A DNA stretch of 64,000 bases from Hyphomicrobium sp. (GCA_003987725.1 RXJH01000001.1:372001-436000), one strand, 5' to 3'. Numbered from the stretch's first letter, positions 1-9,860 are shown. A program made the numbers and translations. The notes: a model not told the origin generated them from the letters alone.

Positions 1-269
1 CTTCCTCTAACGCTGCCGAAAGGTCGGGATGTTCACTGCCTATCGGCACTGGCGTCGCGCCGAACGTGACGAAATATGCCATGCTATATTCTCGCTCGAA
101 TAAAAAGAGCCTGCGCCCCTCCGGGCATCAGGCCAACAATGATCAGCCTGAAGCGTTCCAATGTTCTCCATTGGATTTGCAAGATCGCTGACGGTGGAAT
201 GACTAAGTCGGGCATTTTACCCGGCCAGCGGCGCTTGACCCATTTGCGGGCTTTGTATAGTTCAACGAT

Positions 270-743
270 ATGGTTGAGCGATACGGACATACACTCGACC
301 GGGTTTCTCACGCCCTCGCCGATCCGTCGCGACGAGCGATCCATGTGCCGCTCGCGCCCGGCCAACGTACGGTGAGCGACGAACTCGCCGAACCGTTGCC
401 CATGTCTCTGGCTGCGATTTCCAAGCATATCCGGGTTCTCGAACAATCCGGTCTTATTCAGCGCTCGGTGCAACGGCGCACGCACGTCAGCCGCTTGAAT
501 GCGAAGCCGCTCGCAGATGCGCAAAAGTGGCTGAGCTTTTACGGAACGTTCTGGAATGAACGTTTCGATGCTTTAGAGGACCTGTGCTTCAACAAGTTGG
601 AGCGCACGTTCGGAGCGAGAACGCAATTAATAACAAAAACGAAAATGATTGGGGGAAATGCCGAATGTCCTTTGCCCAGAAAGATCGCCCTGCCTCACTC
701 CCGCGTTGGGTCGCGGCGTGGTTCATCGTTGACGCCATCGTAG
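270..743 (+). CDS. ArsR-family transcriptional regulator, probably eroded
   Basis: A winged-helix repressor of the ArsR type. The N-terminus (HALADPSRRA) and the recognition region (SLAAISKHIRVLEQSGLI) are the usual hallmarks of the subgroup that sits next to SRPBCC or transport genes. No metal-binding Cys motif is visible, so a metal sensor role is unlikely. Oddities: the stretch between helices 1 and 2 (AIHVPLAPGQRTVSDELAEP) departs from the normal pattern and seems to carry an extra residue. The last 35 or so residues after LEDL do not look like the family and run 79 bases into the next gene. I infer a decaying gene or a shifted C-terminus. The ATG at the start is the natural start for the family. 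Confidence 0.6.
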   Translation: MVERYGHTLDRVSHALADPSRRAIHVPLAPGQRTVSDELAEPLPMSLAAISKHIRVLEQSGLIQRSVQRRTHVSRLNAKPLADAQKWLSFYGTFWNERFDALEDLCFNKLERTFGARTQLITKTKMIGGNAECPLPRKIALPHSRVGSRRGSSLTPS

Positions 744-901
744 CATTGGCGCCGCCCCTATACTGGGCATTCGACGGCGACAGAACATTATGGCTCGGCG
801 TGCCGGCGGTCGTTCTCTACTTTATCGCGGTCTCGACCTGCATCGCGGCCAGCATCGTTGCTGCCTACTTCGCCGAAGTTCGCGTCGAGGAGGCCGGCTG
901 A
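665..901 (+). CDS. Small membrane subunit of a sodium:solute symporter pair
   Basis: A 78-residue protein with two hydrophobic segments (about residues 13-32 and 43-66). Its stop overlaps the start of the next gene (TGATG), so the two are translationally coupled. Small two-helix proteins of this kind commonly precede SSS-family transporters and are thought to be accessory subunits. The ATG at 665 is chosen because the upstream extension is polar and unlike the family. The substrate is unknown. Confidence 0.7.
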   Translation: MSFAQKDRPASLPRWVAAWFIVDAIVALAPPLYWAFDGDRTLWLGVPAVVLYFIAVSTCIAASIVAAYFAEVRVEEAG

Positions 902-2415
902 TGTTCATCACATTCGGATGCATCGCGATCTTCTTCGCGCTCATTGTCGTCATTTTACAGCTCAGCGGTATTCGCGACCGCAACTTTACCGAATATGCCG
1001 TCGGCGGCCGATCATTCGGCGCCAACTATCAGGCGATGTCGTTCCTCAACACATGGTATCCCGGCGCCATGTTCACGGCATTCGGCGGCATGGCCGCAAG
1101 TGCCGGGGTCATTTCGTTCTACGTGCTGTCCTATAGCCTGCTCACCGTCGTGCTGATGTATCTGATGGCGCGGCCAGTGTGGGTGTGGGGCAAGACGTTC
1201 GACCTGCGGACGCAGCCCGATCTTCTGGCCCTTCGCTTCGACTCGCGTCACATCAAGACAATCGCGGCGGTGATCGGCATCATTTCGGGCATACCGTGGC
1301 TGGTGCTCGGGATGCAGGCGCTCGGCACGCTGTTTCAGCAGATGTCGCTCGGCGCGCTGACATTTTCAGATGCGGTGATCGTGGGTGTCGCGGTGATTGC
1401 CCTTCGCCAGATCTGGACCGTGCGCATGGGGATGCGGGGCGTCGTAATCTCGGATATGGCGCAGGGCATCGTCGCCTACATCGGCGGCGGCGCGATACTC
1501 ATCGGGCTGATCGTCTGGATGATCGTCTCGCAAGGCATTACTTTTGCCTCACTCGATGCTGGTAAGTTCGCTATTCCGAGCATCGGCTCGAAGGAAGGCC
1601 CGCTCTACGTTTTCAGCCTCATCTTGACCGGCACGATCGGCGGCTGGTGCTGGCCGTATATCTTTGTGCGATTGTTCACGGCCGACGGCGTCCGCAGCCT
1701 CAAGAAATCCGCCGCGGTTGCCGTGCCGTTATCGTTGACCTTCGGTGTCGCGCTGCTGGTCTTCGGGATGCTCGGCTCGCAAGTCGGCGGCGTTGGCGGA
1801 GAGCCCAACAACGTCTGGTTCATCGTCAGCCGGGAAGCGGGCGGTCTCTGGCTTCTCGGCCTCGCCGGTGTCGTCGTACTCGCGGCCTCGATGGGCCACA
1901 CGGACGGCAACATTCAAGCGACGGGGGCGCAAATCGCGAACGACCTCGTCGGCAACTACAAGACGCTCGATCAGGCTCAGCTCATCGTCATCGCCAAGCT
2001 CGGTATGCTGGGACTGACGCTGCTTTCCGCCTGGCTTGCGTGCCTCGAATTGCCGGCACTGTTTCAGCTGGCTGTGCTCGCATACCAAGGCATCATTCAG
2101 CTCGCAGTCCCCCAGTTCCTCGGGATCTTCTGGAGACGCGGCAACAAGTACGGAGCCATTGCCGGAATGACGGCGGGCTTCGCTGTCGCCGTCGTGCTGG
2201 AGCTGATCTATCCCGGATATTTGCCATGGGCCTACGGTCTCACGTCAGGCGCGGTGGCCCTCGTCGTCAATTTGGCCATTTATGTTGCGGCGGCCTATCT
2301 GGTACCGCAGTCACGCGAGGAAGAGGAGCGCGTCGAGAAGCTGTTTCAAATGGTCGAACGGCGCTCCTCCATTACCGGCGATGTTGTGCCCGACGCCCCG
2401 CCTCAGGTTGCATAA
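901..2415 (+). CDS. Sodium:solute symporter (SSS) family transporter
   Basis: A 504-residue integral membrane protein with about 13 hydrophobic segments, matching the SSS/LeuT-fold family that imports organic solutes with sodium. Family-like stretches include the N-terminal EYAVGGRSFG loop, the segment around MGHTDGNIQA where sodium ligands usually lie, and a late helix region FLGIFWRRGNKYGAIAGM. The start at 901 overlaps the small subunit stop. The C-terminus is a short charged tail. The transported compound cannot be read from sequence. Confidence 0.88.
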   Translation: MFITFGCIAIFFALIVVILQLSGIRDRNFTEYAVGGRSFGANYQAMSFLNTWYPGAMFTAFGGMAASAGVISFYVLSYSLLTVVLMYLMARPVWVWGKTFDLRTQPDLLALRFDSRHIKTIAAVIGIISGIPWLVLGMQALGTLFQQMSLGALTFSDAVIVGVAVIALRQIWTVRMGMRGVVISDMAQGIVAYIGGGAILIGLIVWMIVSQGITFASLDAGKFAIPSIGSKEGPLYVFSLILTGTIGGWCWPYIFVRLFTADGVRSLKKSAAVAVPLSLTFGVALLVFGMLGSQVGGVGGEPNNVWFIVSREAGGLWLLGLAGVVVLAASMGHTDGNIQATGAQIANDLVGNYKTLDQAQLIVIAKLGMLGLTLLSAWLACLELPALFQLAVLAYQGIIQLAVPQFLGIFWRRGNKYGAIAGMTAGFAVAVVLELIYPGYLPWAYGLTSGAVALVVNLAIYVAAAYLVPQSREEEERVEKLFQMVERRSSITGDVVPDAPPQVA

Positions 2416-2632
2416 ACGTCGCGTCACGGCGGTGGGGTCGGCGCCCCTTGCGCAACGGAAGCGGCTGCCGAGCGTGTATGACACCCTCTCGGCGGCCGAT
2501 CAGGCGGAGGCCGGGCGCGAGGGCGCCATCTCAATCGAAGACTACGATCGCAAAGTGCAGGCGGGAGACGGTTGATTACACGTTGGCCGCTCTGGCGGGG
2601 AACTCAAGAGTCGTTCGGCGCGCGCTACTGGG
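2416..2632. other. Intergenic region with no supported gene
   Basis: It lies between the symporter and the convergent DUF3617-like gene. Open frames cross it but none has a convincing composition or ribosome binding site. No strong terminator hairpin is visible. Confidence 0.5.
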
Positions 2633-3082
2633 TCACGGTTTGCACTCGGGCCCCAAATATTTCCCGTCGACGGTCACGCCCATATGGGAAACCCCCTGCT
2701 GCGGCGGATCGAACGTCATTTTCGACATGGCGCGATACCACGTCGAGAAATCTCCCGTGAGAACCGTGCTCGTCTTTTCCGTTCCGGCATCAGCTCGGCA
2801 TTCGACATCGACATAGAGTTCGTCGGCGAGCCGCTTGACCTTCGACAATCGGCAATTCTTGTCCCCCACGCCGGGGACGATGCCGTCCGCCGGCGTGACG
2901 CAGGTCTCGAACGTCTTCATGCCGATGCTTTCCGCGACCGTCGTCAATTGCCAGCGTCCAGGCTTTCGAACCGGCAGCTCATCGGCATGAGCGGGCATCA
3001 CCGTTGCGGCGACTGCCACGACGGAAATGCAGACAGCGGCGCGCGAACCGCCGAGCAAGCGTCCTGGAAAAATCGCGCCCAT
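2633..3082 (-). CDS. Exported DUF3617-like protein
   Basis: A 149-residue protein with an N-terminal signal peptide (hydrophobic core around residues 14-28, cleavage near AHA-DELP). The mature part opens with the KPGRWQLTT pattern and has paired cysteines (TCVTP, KNCRL, VECR), as in DUF3617 periplasmic proteins of unknown function. Its ATG overlaps the stop of the upstream gene (ATGA), so the two form an operon on the minus strand. Function unknown. Its position beside the mxaX-like regulator is suggestive only. Confidence 0.72.
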   Translation of the reverse strand: MGAIFPGRLLGGSRAAVCISVVAVAATVMPAHADELPVRKPGRWQLTTVAESIGMKTFETCVTPADGIVPGVGDKNCRLSKVKRLADELYVDVECRADAGTEKTSTVLTGDFSTWYRAMSKMTFDPPQQGVSHMGVTVDGKYLGPECKP

Positions 3083-3726
3083 CAGTTCGATGAAACTTTC
3101 GGAGGATCGATCTTGATATTGTGAACGATCATAAACGTCCCGTCGAATAGGCGCTTGTCGGGCTCGGTCACCGGTGTCACGATGTTGCGTGCCGGTAGCC
3201 CCGTATCCTTATCGATGTAGACGTTTTGCTGGTTAGGAACCGAAACGGCCGTAAGACGTGGTCCTTTTTCCTTTGAGTCGGCGGCGAGAGGCGTTGCAAG
3301 CACGCCTTGATAGAGAGCGTACGTCTTGCCCTCGAATTCCTTGTCTCCCGCACATTTGTATTCAGTCATAATCTTCGGCGCCTCAGAGACCGTCTCCTTG
3401 ATCTGATTGGCGACCGTGGCCGAGAACGCCTCGGGAAGCGCGGCCCAGCCCGCCCCTTGGTTGGACCAAGCTTGCTTGCCAATGACAATCATCTCCATCG
3501 CCGTTCCATCGCCACCGAGCGTCACTTTCTGATGCATACGGTCCGGCAGGACGTAGTCAGCGCTCATCTTGAGCGTTCCGTCGGCATTGGTGATCGTCGT
3601 TTCGAGCCGGAAAGACTTGGCCGCGCGCAACTTCGCGAATGCGGCGTCGACCTGTTCCTTACAGCTTTGTTCGGCGAAAGCGGGAGCGGATGTGAGTATC
3701 AGAAGAGCGGTTAAAAGGGCGCGCAT
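3082..3726 (-). CDS. Exported LolA-like hypothetical protein
   Basis: A 214-residue protein with a clear signal peptide (cleavage near AFA-EQSC). The mature region starts with a helix, then alternating strand-like segments (SFRLETTITNADGTLKMSAD, DRMHQKVTLGG). This pattern resembles the half-barrel of LolA/LppX-like periplasmic lipid or lipoprotein carriers. Two cysteines (mature positions near 3 and 106) could form a disulfide. It is the first gene of a two-gene minus-strand unit with the DUF3617-like protein. Assignment to the LolA-like fold is inference from the pattern. Confidence 0.65.
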   Translation of the reverse strand: MRALLTALLILTSAPAFAEQSCKEQVDAAFAKLRAAKSFRLETTITNADGTLKMSADYVLPDRMHQKVTLGGDGTAMEMIVIGKQAWSNQGAGWAALPEAFSATVANQIKETVSEAPKIMTEYKCAGDKEFEGKTYALYQGVLATPLAADSKEKGPRLTAVSVPNQQNVYIDKDTGLPARNIVTPVTEPDKRLFDGTFMIVHNIKIDPPKVSSN

Positions 3727-3804
3727 GGCATATCCAGTTTAAATTATTGAGAAGGGCGGCGAAGGAATCGCTCGAAAGCAAATGCCAAGTCATGGCAATT
3801 TATT

Positions 3805-4494
3805 CTACCAATTCTTCCCGATCTTCGGCGCAGCGACCGACCGGTCGCCTAATCTTTGGCCTGCCATCTCAGGCAGGTGGTCAATCGCGATACGCATGAG
3901 TTCAGGAAGCGATTTGACGCCGAGTTTCGCTTTGATCTGCGAGCAGGTGTTGGCGATCGTCTTGTAGCTGACGTTAAGCTCCTCGGCGATTGCCGTGTAC
4001 TGCTTGCCTTGAGCGATCAGCTCCAGCGTCTGAAGCTCGCGCAGCGTCATCACACTCAATGGATTGGTCCGGCCTTTCGTTTCCATCACGGCGATGGCTG
4101 ATGCGATCGCGTGGCTCAGAAAAGGCTTGCCCTGACGGACGGCCTGCAGCGCCTTGACGATGTCGACAGAGGACGTGTCCTTCAGAATGTAACCGTTGGC
4201 GCCGAGCCGCAGCGACTGGCTGGCGATCATCGGATCTTCGTGCATCGTCAGCACGAGGATTGGCGTGTGCTTGTCGTGGACCCGAAGCCGCCTGATGAAG
4301 GTCAGCCCGACAAGAATCCCCTTCTTGATCGCGAGATCGATGATGATCACGTCAGGAGTTTCTTGTCGATAGGCGCGGAATCCTTCGATCAGATTGGAAG
4401 CGAGCGTAATGTCGACGATGCCCGCGTCTTCCAAAACCCGGCGGCAGCCCTGGAGAACGATCGGATGGTCGTCGATAACGAGAATTTTGGTCAT
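3805..4494 (-). CDS. mxaX: NarL/FixJ-type response regulator, MxaX-like
   Basis: A 229-residue regulator. The receiver domain (about 1-120) has the acidic pair in VIDDHPIV and the phosphoacceptor Asp in VIIIDLAIKKG. The LuxR-type HTH is about 155-215 (LRELQTLELIAQGKQYTAIAEELNVS). Its start overlaps the kinase stop by four bases. In Paracoccus denitrificans the moxZYX genes lie upstream of and divergent from the methanol dehydrogenase operon and activate it; order and orientation here are the same. I infer that this protein, phosphorylated by the adjacent kinase, activates mxaF. A different NarL-type target is possible. Confidence 0.82.
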   Translation of the reverse strand: MTKILVIDDHPIVLQGCRRVLEDAGIVDITLASNLIEGFRAYRQETPDVIIIDLAIKKGILVGLTFIRRLRVHDKHTPILVLTMHEDPMIASQSLRLGANGYILKDTSSVDIVKALQAVRQGKPFLSHAIASAIAVMETKGRTNPLSVMTLRELQTLELIAQGKQYTAIAEELNVSYKTIANTCSQIKAKLGVKSLPELMRIAIDHLPEMAGQRLGDRSVAAPKIGKNW

Positions 4495-5975
4495 GCAGAT
4501 GCCCTGTTGGCTTCGCCCGCGGCGCGTCTTTTGAGATCGCCGGACGACGCCGGAATTTTTATCGATAGAGTCGTTCCATGCGGCTCATGGCCTTCGACGA
4601 CGAGGCTTCCTCCCGCGGACAGCACTCGCTCGCGCATGGCCGATAAGCCGAAGCCAGCCTCCGTCCCTGGCTTCAATCCGCTTCCGTCATCGCTCACGCG
4701 GAGGCTGATGAGGATGGGAGACTTTTTCCCGGCTGCGTTTATTGGGTCCGGCTCCTCCCTGAGTTCGACCACGATACTCGATGCTTGACCGTGGCGGATC
4801 GCATTCGTTAAAGCCTCTTGCGTTGCGCGATAGACGATGAGATCCGTTCTGTTGCCGTCGGCCGCCGCAACATCACCCACGGACGAAACAATACTCACCT
4901 CCGGATGACGGCGTTCGAAATCGCGGATCAGATCCTCGATCAAGGCGGGCAACGATACCTTGCCGATGGAAATCGGATGCAAGCGCTTAAGCAGAGCCCG
5001 GTTCATCACCTTCAACCGGTCGGTGATCGATAAGATCTCATCCGTCCGCTTGGCGATCTGACTTCCGTCTTCCTTGCTCAATCGGCTCGCGAGCCTCGCA
5101 ACCGACTCCGCATTCGCCGTGATTCCAAAGAGACACGGCCCCGCTTCGTCATGGAGTTCGCGCGCGATCTCGCGTCGTTCCTCCTCCTGCACGGACTGAA
5201 TTTGTCGATAAAGCTCGCCATTTTCAGCGCGCGCTTGATCGAGAGATGCGGCAAGAGAATTGAATTTTCGCGCTATGTCGGCGACTTCTTTGACCCTTGG
5301 AACGTCGAGACGTTGAAGTCGCTCGCCAGCTTCGAGGGCCACTAAGCCGCGAGCGAGCGCGACAAGCGGATCGAGAATCCAGCCGAGGATGAAATAGAAT
5401 GTCGCCACGAGCAAGCTAATGGAGACGATTGCGACGATGGCCAGGGCCGAGAGCTCCCGCCATTTCTCGGCAATCTCATCGTCAGGATCGCCCTTCAGAA
5501 TGAGCGTTCTCTCGCCTTTTGGTATGACGATCAGGCGGGAGTGGTCGTTGCCTCCCTTTGGCATCATCAGGTCTTCGAACCAGTCAGGCGTCTCGTCGAG
5601 AGTCAGGTCTTCGTCTTCCAAGGTCCGTTCGGGCTTCAGCAACCGCGGGGCGGCGCCTGGATCTTGTACATAGACGCGCGCGTGTCTCAGATGCTGCACC
5701 TCACGGGACACGAGGTAATCGAGATCCGCCAACCTATTCTCAGCTGCGATGCGCTGAACCAGCTCGCGAAGATAGCCTTCCGCAAAGTCCATCGATGCGT
5801 CGATTTCAATGTCGACGGCTTTGCGTCCATTGAAGACGGCAACTGTACCCGCGACGATCGATGCGATAACGAGCAACGTCGAAATTGCGAGCACCACCTG
5901 GTTGCGGATGGAGCGGCCGAGCCACATCTTGTCCGACAACCGGCCGACAAAAGCGGCGGGCGAGAACGTGGGCAT
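4491..5975 (-). CDS. mxaY: Membrane histidine kinase, MxaY-like
   Basis: A 494-residue sensor kinase. Two membrane helices (about 26-48 and 175-200) bracket a periplasmic sensor region and are followed by a HAMP-like linker and coiled coil. The HisKA_3 phosphoacceptor is His275 in RELHDEAGPCLFG. The ATPase domain has an N box (QEALTNAIRHG) and G boxes (VSDDGSGL, GFGLSAMRERV). The ATG at 5975 is preferred to an upstream GTG because it follows a GAGG and lies just after the mxaZ-like stop. It is coupled to the response regulator by a four-base overlap. The signal sensed is unknown. Confidence 0.83.
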   Translation of the reverse strand: MPTFSPAAFVGRLSDKMWLGRSIRNQVVLAISTLLVIASIVAGTVAVFNGRKAVDIEIDASMDFAEGYLRELVQRIAAENRLADLDYLVSREVQHLRHARVYVQDPGAAPRLLKPERTLEDEDLTLDETPDWFEDLMMPKGGNDHSRLIVIPKGERTLILKGDPDDEIAEKWRELSALAIVAIVSISLLVATFYFILGWILDPLVALARGLVALEAGERLQRLDVPRVKEVADIARKFNSLAASLDQARAENGELYRQIQSVQEEERREIARELHDEAGPCLFGITANAESVARLASRLSKEDGSQIAKRTDEILSITDRLKVMNRALLKRLHPISIGKVSLPALIEDLIRDFERRHPEVSIVSSVGDVAAADGNRTDLIVYRATQEALTNAIRHGQASSIVVELREEPDPINAAGKKSPILISLRVSDDGSGLKPGTEAGFGLSAMRERVLSAGGSLVVEGHEPHGTTLSIKIPASSGDLKRRAAGEANRASA

Positions 5976-5979
5976 AACC

Positions 5980-6540
5980 TCAGCCCCCCGTGCCGTAGTG
6001 CTTCGAGAGTTCGTCGAAGGCACGCTCTCGGCTCAAGCCGGCCTTTCGCATGTTGTAGTATTGCTGTCCCGCTGCGCCGAAACTCTCGATGCGTCCCGGC
6101 GCGACCGCTTTAGTCAGCCCGCCAATCAGCACGCTTGCGGTTTCATCGCTCCCTTCGTCTTTCAGCATCTGCTCGAGCTGAACGGCGCGGTTAGCGATCA
6201 TCCGCGGGGAATCCTTGAATCGGGCCGACGCTTCCGCGAGCGACTGACGAAGTTTATCAGCATCGTCCGGCAGGAGCTTCGCGCCCGATTTCATTTCACG
6301 CGCGATCAACCAATCTCCCGGGGCAGTCTCGTCCTGCATCGAGAGCCAGTCCGTTTGCTCGACTTTGGTGAGACCGGATTTCTTTTCGCTGCTTTGCTGA
6401 CGCGGCTGCTCGTCGCCACAGCCAGAAAGAAGCAATGCGAGAATAATTCCTGACAGCCGCAGAGTTGCCGGTACCGAGATCACGTTGGTGATGCTTTCAA
6501 AGCTGATTGGGCCTGACGCGGTGACATATGGCAGACGCAC
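5980..6540 (-). CDS. mxaZ: Lipoprotein at the MxaZ position of the mxaZYX unit
   Basis: A protein of up to 186 residues with a lipobox (LALLLSGC) directly after a hydrophobic stretch, so it is a likely membrane-anchored periplasmic lipoprotein. The rest is helical and charged. The full frame starts with GTG at 6540. A GTG at 6483 would give a more typical short lipoprotein signal peptide and may be the true start. It is first in the minus-strand unit ahead of the kinase and response regulator, the place held by mxaZ in Paracoccus. The name rests on position rather than on a motif. It may tune the sensor kinase from the periplasm. Confidence 0.6.
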   Translation of the reverse strand: MRLPYVTASGPISFESITNVISVPATLRLSGIILALLLSGCGDEQPRQQSSEKKSGLTKVEQTDWLSMQDETAPGDWLIAREMKSGAKLLPDDADKLRQSLAEASARFKDSPRMIANRAVQLEQMLKDEGSDETASVLIGGLTKAVAPGRIESFGAAGQQYYNMRKAGLSRERAFDELSKHYGTGG

Positions 6541-6835
6541 CCAGCAACATCCAGGTCAACATCTGCAGCGTTCTTTGCCAAATCTTCCCGCCGATATTTG
6601 CCGCTCAATCTGAAGACCACTCGTAGTTACATCGTTACGGTCCGGCCCTGTGCTGAATGCGAATGTATCGGACCACCAGCGATCCGAACGCACGGTACGC
6701 ATCGAAGGGTGGAAAAGGGGTCTCGATCGCCCGTTATCCGCTCGGGCCTCAAGGGGATCGCGCCGGTACGAACCCTCCCAGGGTTGATTGGCGCTATCCG
6801 AAAAGAAAAAGCTGGGTTTGGAAACGCGAGGTTAA
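6541..6835. promoter_or_regulatory. Divergent mxaZYX / mxaF promoter region
   Basis: A 295-base gap between divergent genes that must hold the mxaF promoter and probably the MxaX site. I cannot fix a -35/-10 pair with confidence. The mxaF ribosome binding site (CGAGG, four bases before ATG 6836) is clear. A second ATG at 6842 is also possible. Confidence 0.55.
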
Positions 6836-8731
6836 ATGGGCATGAAAAAAGTCGTTGGCACATCGATGCTGATGTCGGCGTCCTGCATGGCGATCGCAGT
6901 CGCGCTGCAGCTGGGCGTTGCATCCAGCGCTCACGCAAATGACAAGCTTATCGAGCTGTCGAAGAGCAAAGACAACTGGGTAATGCCGGGCCGGAACTAC
7001 GACTCGAACAACTACAGCGAAGACACTCAAATCAACACGGATAACGTCAAGCAGTTGAAGCACGCTTGGTCGTTCTCGACCGGCCAGCTCCACGGCCATG
7101 AGGGTGCTCCTCTCGTCGTCGACGGCATTATGTACGTTCACACCTCTTTCCCGAACAAAACGTTTGCTCTCGACCTCAATGACCCGGGTCATATCCTCTG
7201 GCAGCACAGCCCGAAGCAAGATCCTGCAGCTCGCTCGGTTGCTTGCTGCGATCTCGTGAACCGCGGTCTCGCCTATTGGCCGGGTGACGGCAAGATCCCG
7301 GCTCTGATCATCAAGACGCAGCTCGACGGCCATCTCGTTGCACTCAATGCAAAGACGGGCGAAGAGTACTGGAAGGTTGAAAACGCTGACATCAAAGTCG
7401 GCCAGACCGAAACTCAGGCTCCCTACGTCGTGAAGGACATCGCGATCGTCGGTTCGTCGGGTGCGGAACTTGGTGTTCGCGGTTACACGACCGCTTATAA
7501 TATCAAGACCGGCGAAATGCTTTGGCGGAAGTACGCCACGGGCCCGGACAACGAAGTCGGCATTGGCGACGATTTCAACAGCGCCAACCCGCACTACGGC
7601 CAGAAGGGTCTCGGAACGGCAACCTGGGAAGGCGACGCCTGGAAGATCGGCGGCGGCACCAACTGGGGCTGGTATGCTTACGATCCAGCTGTGAACCTCA
7701 TCTATTACGGGTCGGGCAACCCCGCTCCGTGGAACGAAACAATGCGTCCGGGCGACAACAAGTGGACCATGACGATCATGGCCCGCGATGCCGACACCGG
7801 TCAGCTTAAGTTCGGCTATCAGAAGACGCCCCACGACGAATGGGACTTTGCAGGCGTCAACGTCATGATGCTCTCCGAGCAGAAGGACAAGGATGGCAAG
7901 GCTCGCAAGCTTCTGACCCATCCGGATCGCAACGGCATCGTCTATACGCTTGATCGTGAAAACGGCGACCTGATCTCGGCTAACAAGCTCGACGATACGG
8001 TCAACGTGTTCAAAACGGTGGACCTCAAGACCGGTCTCCCTGTCCGCGATCCGGAATATGGCACGCGTATGGATCACAAGGCGACGGAAGTCTGCCCGTC
8101 GGCCATGGGCTACCATAACCAGGGCCACGACTCCTACGATCCGACCAAGCAGTTGTTCTTCATGGGCATCAACCACATCTGCATGGACTGGGAGCCCTTC
8201 ATGCTTCCGTACCGCGCAGGCCAGTTCTTCGTTGGCGCAACGTTGTGGATGTACCCTGGTCCGAAGGGCGACCGTCAGAACTATCTGGGTCTCGGTCAGA
8301 TCAAGGCCTACAACGCCATCACCGGCGAATATAAGTGGCAGCACATGGAGCGCTTCTCGGTCTGGGGCGGCACGCTCGCGACCGCAGGCAACCTTGTGTT
8401 CTACGGAACGCTCGATGGCTTCATCAAGGCTCGTAACTCCGACACTGGCGAACTGCTTTGGAAGCACAAGCTGCCTTCAGGCGTAATCGGCTACCCGATG
8501 ACGTATGAGCACAACGGCGTCCAATACATCGCGATCATGTCGGGTGTGGGCGGTTGGCCGGGCGTCGGTCTGGTGTTCGACCTTCAGGATCCGACGGCTG
8601 GTCTCGGTGCGGTCGGCGCCTTCAAGAACCTTCAGAACTACACGCAGATGGGCGGCAGCGTCGAAGTGTTCTCGCTGGATGGCAAGAACCCCTATGACGA
8701 CGTGAACGTCGGCGAGTACTCGAAGGGCTAA
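6836..8731 (+). CDS. mxaF: Methanol dehydrogenase large subunit (PQQ, calcium type)
   Basis: It oxidises methanol to formaldehyde in the periplasm with PQQ and passes electrons to cytochrome cL. It is 631 residues, with a signal peptide of 34 (cleavage AHA-NDKL). The vicinal disulfide over PQQ is Cys137-Cys138, positions 103/104 of the mature protein. The catalytic Asp is mature 303 in [10 protein letters not shown]. The residue two places later is Ala, not the extra Asp of lanthanide XoxF enzymes, so this is the calcium MxaF type. The W-docking propeller pattern (GKIxAL-like blades, LWKHKLPSG) runs throughout. It is first in the operon and followed by a strong hairpin, in line with very high expression. 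Confidence 0.98.
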   Translation: MGMKKVVGTSMLMSASCMAIAVALQLGVASSAHANDKLIELSKSKDNWVMPGRNYDSNNYSEDTQINTDNVKQLKHAWSFSTGQLHGHEGAPLVVDGIMYVHTSFPNKTFALDLNDPGHILWQHSPKQDPAARSVACCDLVNRGLAYWPGDGKIPALIIKTQLDGHLVALNAKTGEEYWKVENADIKVGQTETQAPYVVKDIAIVGSSGAELGVRGYTTAYNIKTGEMLWRKYATGPDNEVGIGDDFNSANPHYGQKGLGTATWEGDAWKIGGGTNWGWYAYDPAVNLIYYGSGNPAPWNETMRPGDNKWTMTIMARDADTGQLKFGYQKTPHDEWDFAGVNVMMLSEQKDKDGKARKLLTHPDRNGIVYTLDRENGDLISANKLDDTVNVFKTVDLKTGLPVRDPEYGTRMDHKATEVCPSAMGYHNQGHDSYDPTKQLFFMGINHICMDWEPFMLPYRAGQFFVGATLWMYPGPKGDRQNYLGLGQIKAYNAITGEYKWQHMERFSVWGGTLATAGNLVFYGTLDGFIKARNSDTGELLWKHKLPSGVIGYPMTYEHNGVQYIAIMSGVGGWPGVGLVFDLQDPTAGLGAVGAFKNLQNYTQMGGSVEVFSLDGKNPYDDVNVGEYSKG

Positions 8732-8744
8732 ACTGAAGTTCGCG

Positions 8745-8779
8745 GTTGCGGCATCCGATTGTTCATCCGATGCCGCAAC
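8745..8779 (+). terminator. Hairpin after mxaF
   Basis: A perfect 11-bp inverted repeat (GTTGCGGCATC / GATGCCGCAAC) around a 13-base loop, with no T-run. It lies between mxaF and mxaJ and probably stabilises the mxaF message or partly attenuates read-through, so that MxaF is made in excess. Confidence 0.7.
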
Positions 8780-8951
8780 TGCCTTCTCTCGGTCTTGACA
8801 TCTGAGACGTACGCCCGGGCTAGATAGCGGTTGACGATTTCCGCTCAGCCACGGCGCAGACACTCTGCAGGAAGCACTCGCAAACCACGCGATATCGATT
8901 GTTCGATCGTTGTGTTGCGACGATTTCCGAAGTTGAAAGGTCATCGTCATC

Positions 8952-9860
8952 ATGAGTTGCCCACTCCCAAAAGATCATCGCAGCGGCCGCATATTCACGA
9001 GCGTCCAGCTCTCGGCGGCAATTGGCATAACGGCCTTCGCAATTGTTTCAGCTGGCCCCTTGCGCTCCGAGCAAGCGGCTGCACCTGCCGCCGGCGATGC
9101 GTCGACGCTTCGGATCTGCGCGGCAGCGAAAGAGCTGCCCTACTCGGCCAGCGATAAATCAGGCTTTGAAAACAAGATCGCCGAAACTCTCGCCACTGCG
9201 ATGGGACGCAAAGTGGAGTTCGTCTGGTCGGACAAAGCGGCGATCTACGCCGTGCGCGATCAATTGGACAAAAAGCTTTGCGATGTCGTTATTGGCGTAG
9301 ACACCGGCGATGAACGGGTCTTGACCTCGCGTGCATACTATCGCGCGCCTTACGTCTTTGTTCAGCGCAAGGATTCTCCGCTGAAGATCGTTGACTGGGA
9401 TAGCCCCGATCTCGCGAAGGCTCATCCGATCGGCTTCGTACAGGGAAGTCCCGCCGAAGTCATGATCACCAAACTCGATCTCTACAATGACAACATCAAC
9501 TACGTCTCGTCACTGACGAACTTCAAAGACAAGCGAAACGCATACACGCGCATCCCGCCTGAGCGCATGGTTGGCGAGGTCGCCGACAAGACTGCAGCTC
9601 TTGCCGTTGCATTCGCCCCTGAGGTCGCTCGCTATGTCAAAGCCAATGACGCCCTGAAAATGGTGGTCATTCCGGACAACAACGTTCGCTCGGATGGACT
9701 GCGTGTGCCGCATCACTTCGATCAGTCCTTTGCAGTCCGGAAAGACGACAAGGATCTCCTTGCCGCCATCGATGCGGCTTTGCCGAAGGCCCAGGCACAG
9801 ATCGAGACGATCTTGAAAGACGAAGGCGTCCCCTACGTGCCGCCGACGCCGCGTACATAA
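8952..9860 (+). CDS. mxaJ: MxaJ, periplasmic methanol dehydrogenase accessory protein
   Basis: A 302-residue protein with an N-terminal signal region (about 18-38) and a periplasmic solute-binding fold of family 3 (LRICAAAKELPYS, then RDQLDKKLCDVVIGVDTGDE, and a second lobe with HPIGFVQGSP). MxaJ is the third component co-made with MxaF and MxaI and is needed for active methanol dehydrogenase. A GAAAGG lies 11 bases upstream of the ATG. It sits between mxaF and mxaG as in all known mxa operons. Confidence 0.95.
   Translation: MSCPLPKDHRSGRIFTSVQLSAAIGITAFAIVSAGPLRSEQAAAPAAGDASTLRICAAAKELPYSASDKSGFENKIAETLATAMGRKVEFVWSDKAAIYAVRDQLDKKLCDVVIGVDTGDERVLTSRAYYRAPYVFVQRKDSPLKIVDWDSPDLAKAHPIGFVQGSPAEVMITKLDLYNDNINYVSSLTNFKDKRNAYTRIPPERMVGEVADKTAALAVAFAPEVARYVKANDALKMVVIPDNNVRSDGLRVPHHFDQSFAVRKDDKDLLAAIDAALPKAQAQIETILKDEGVPYVPPTPRT

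Noticed and set aside
6794-8467. A 557-codon open frame antisense to mxaF
   Set aside because: It is an antisense shadow caused by the strong codon bias of mxaF; composition is unnatural and there is no start site.
6836-8731. Possibility that the dehydrogenase is lanthanide XoxF
   Set aside because: The residue two places after the catalytic Asp is Ala, and mxaI and the full mxa accessory set follow.
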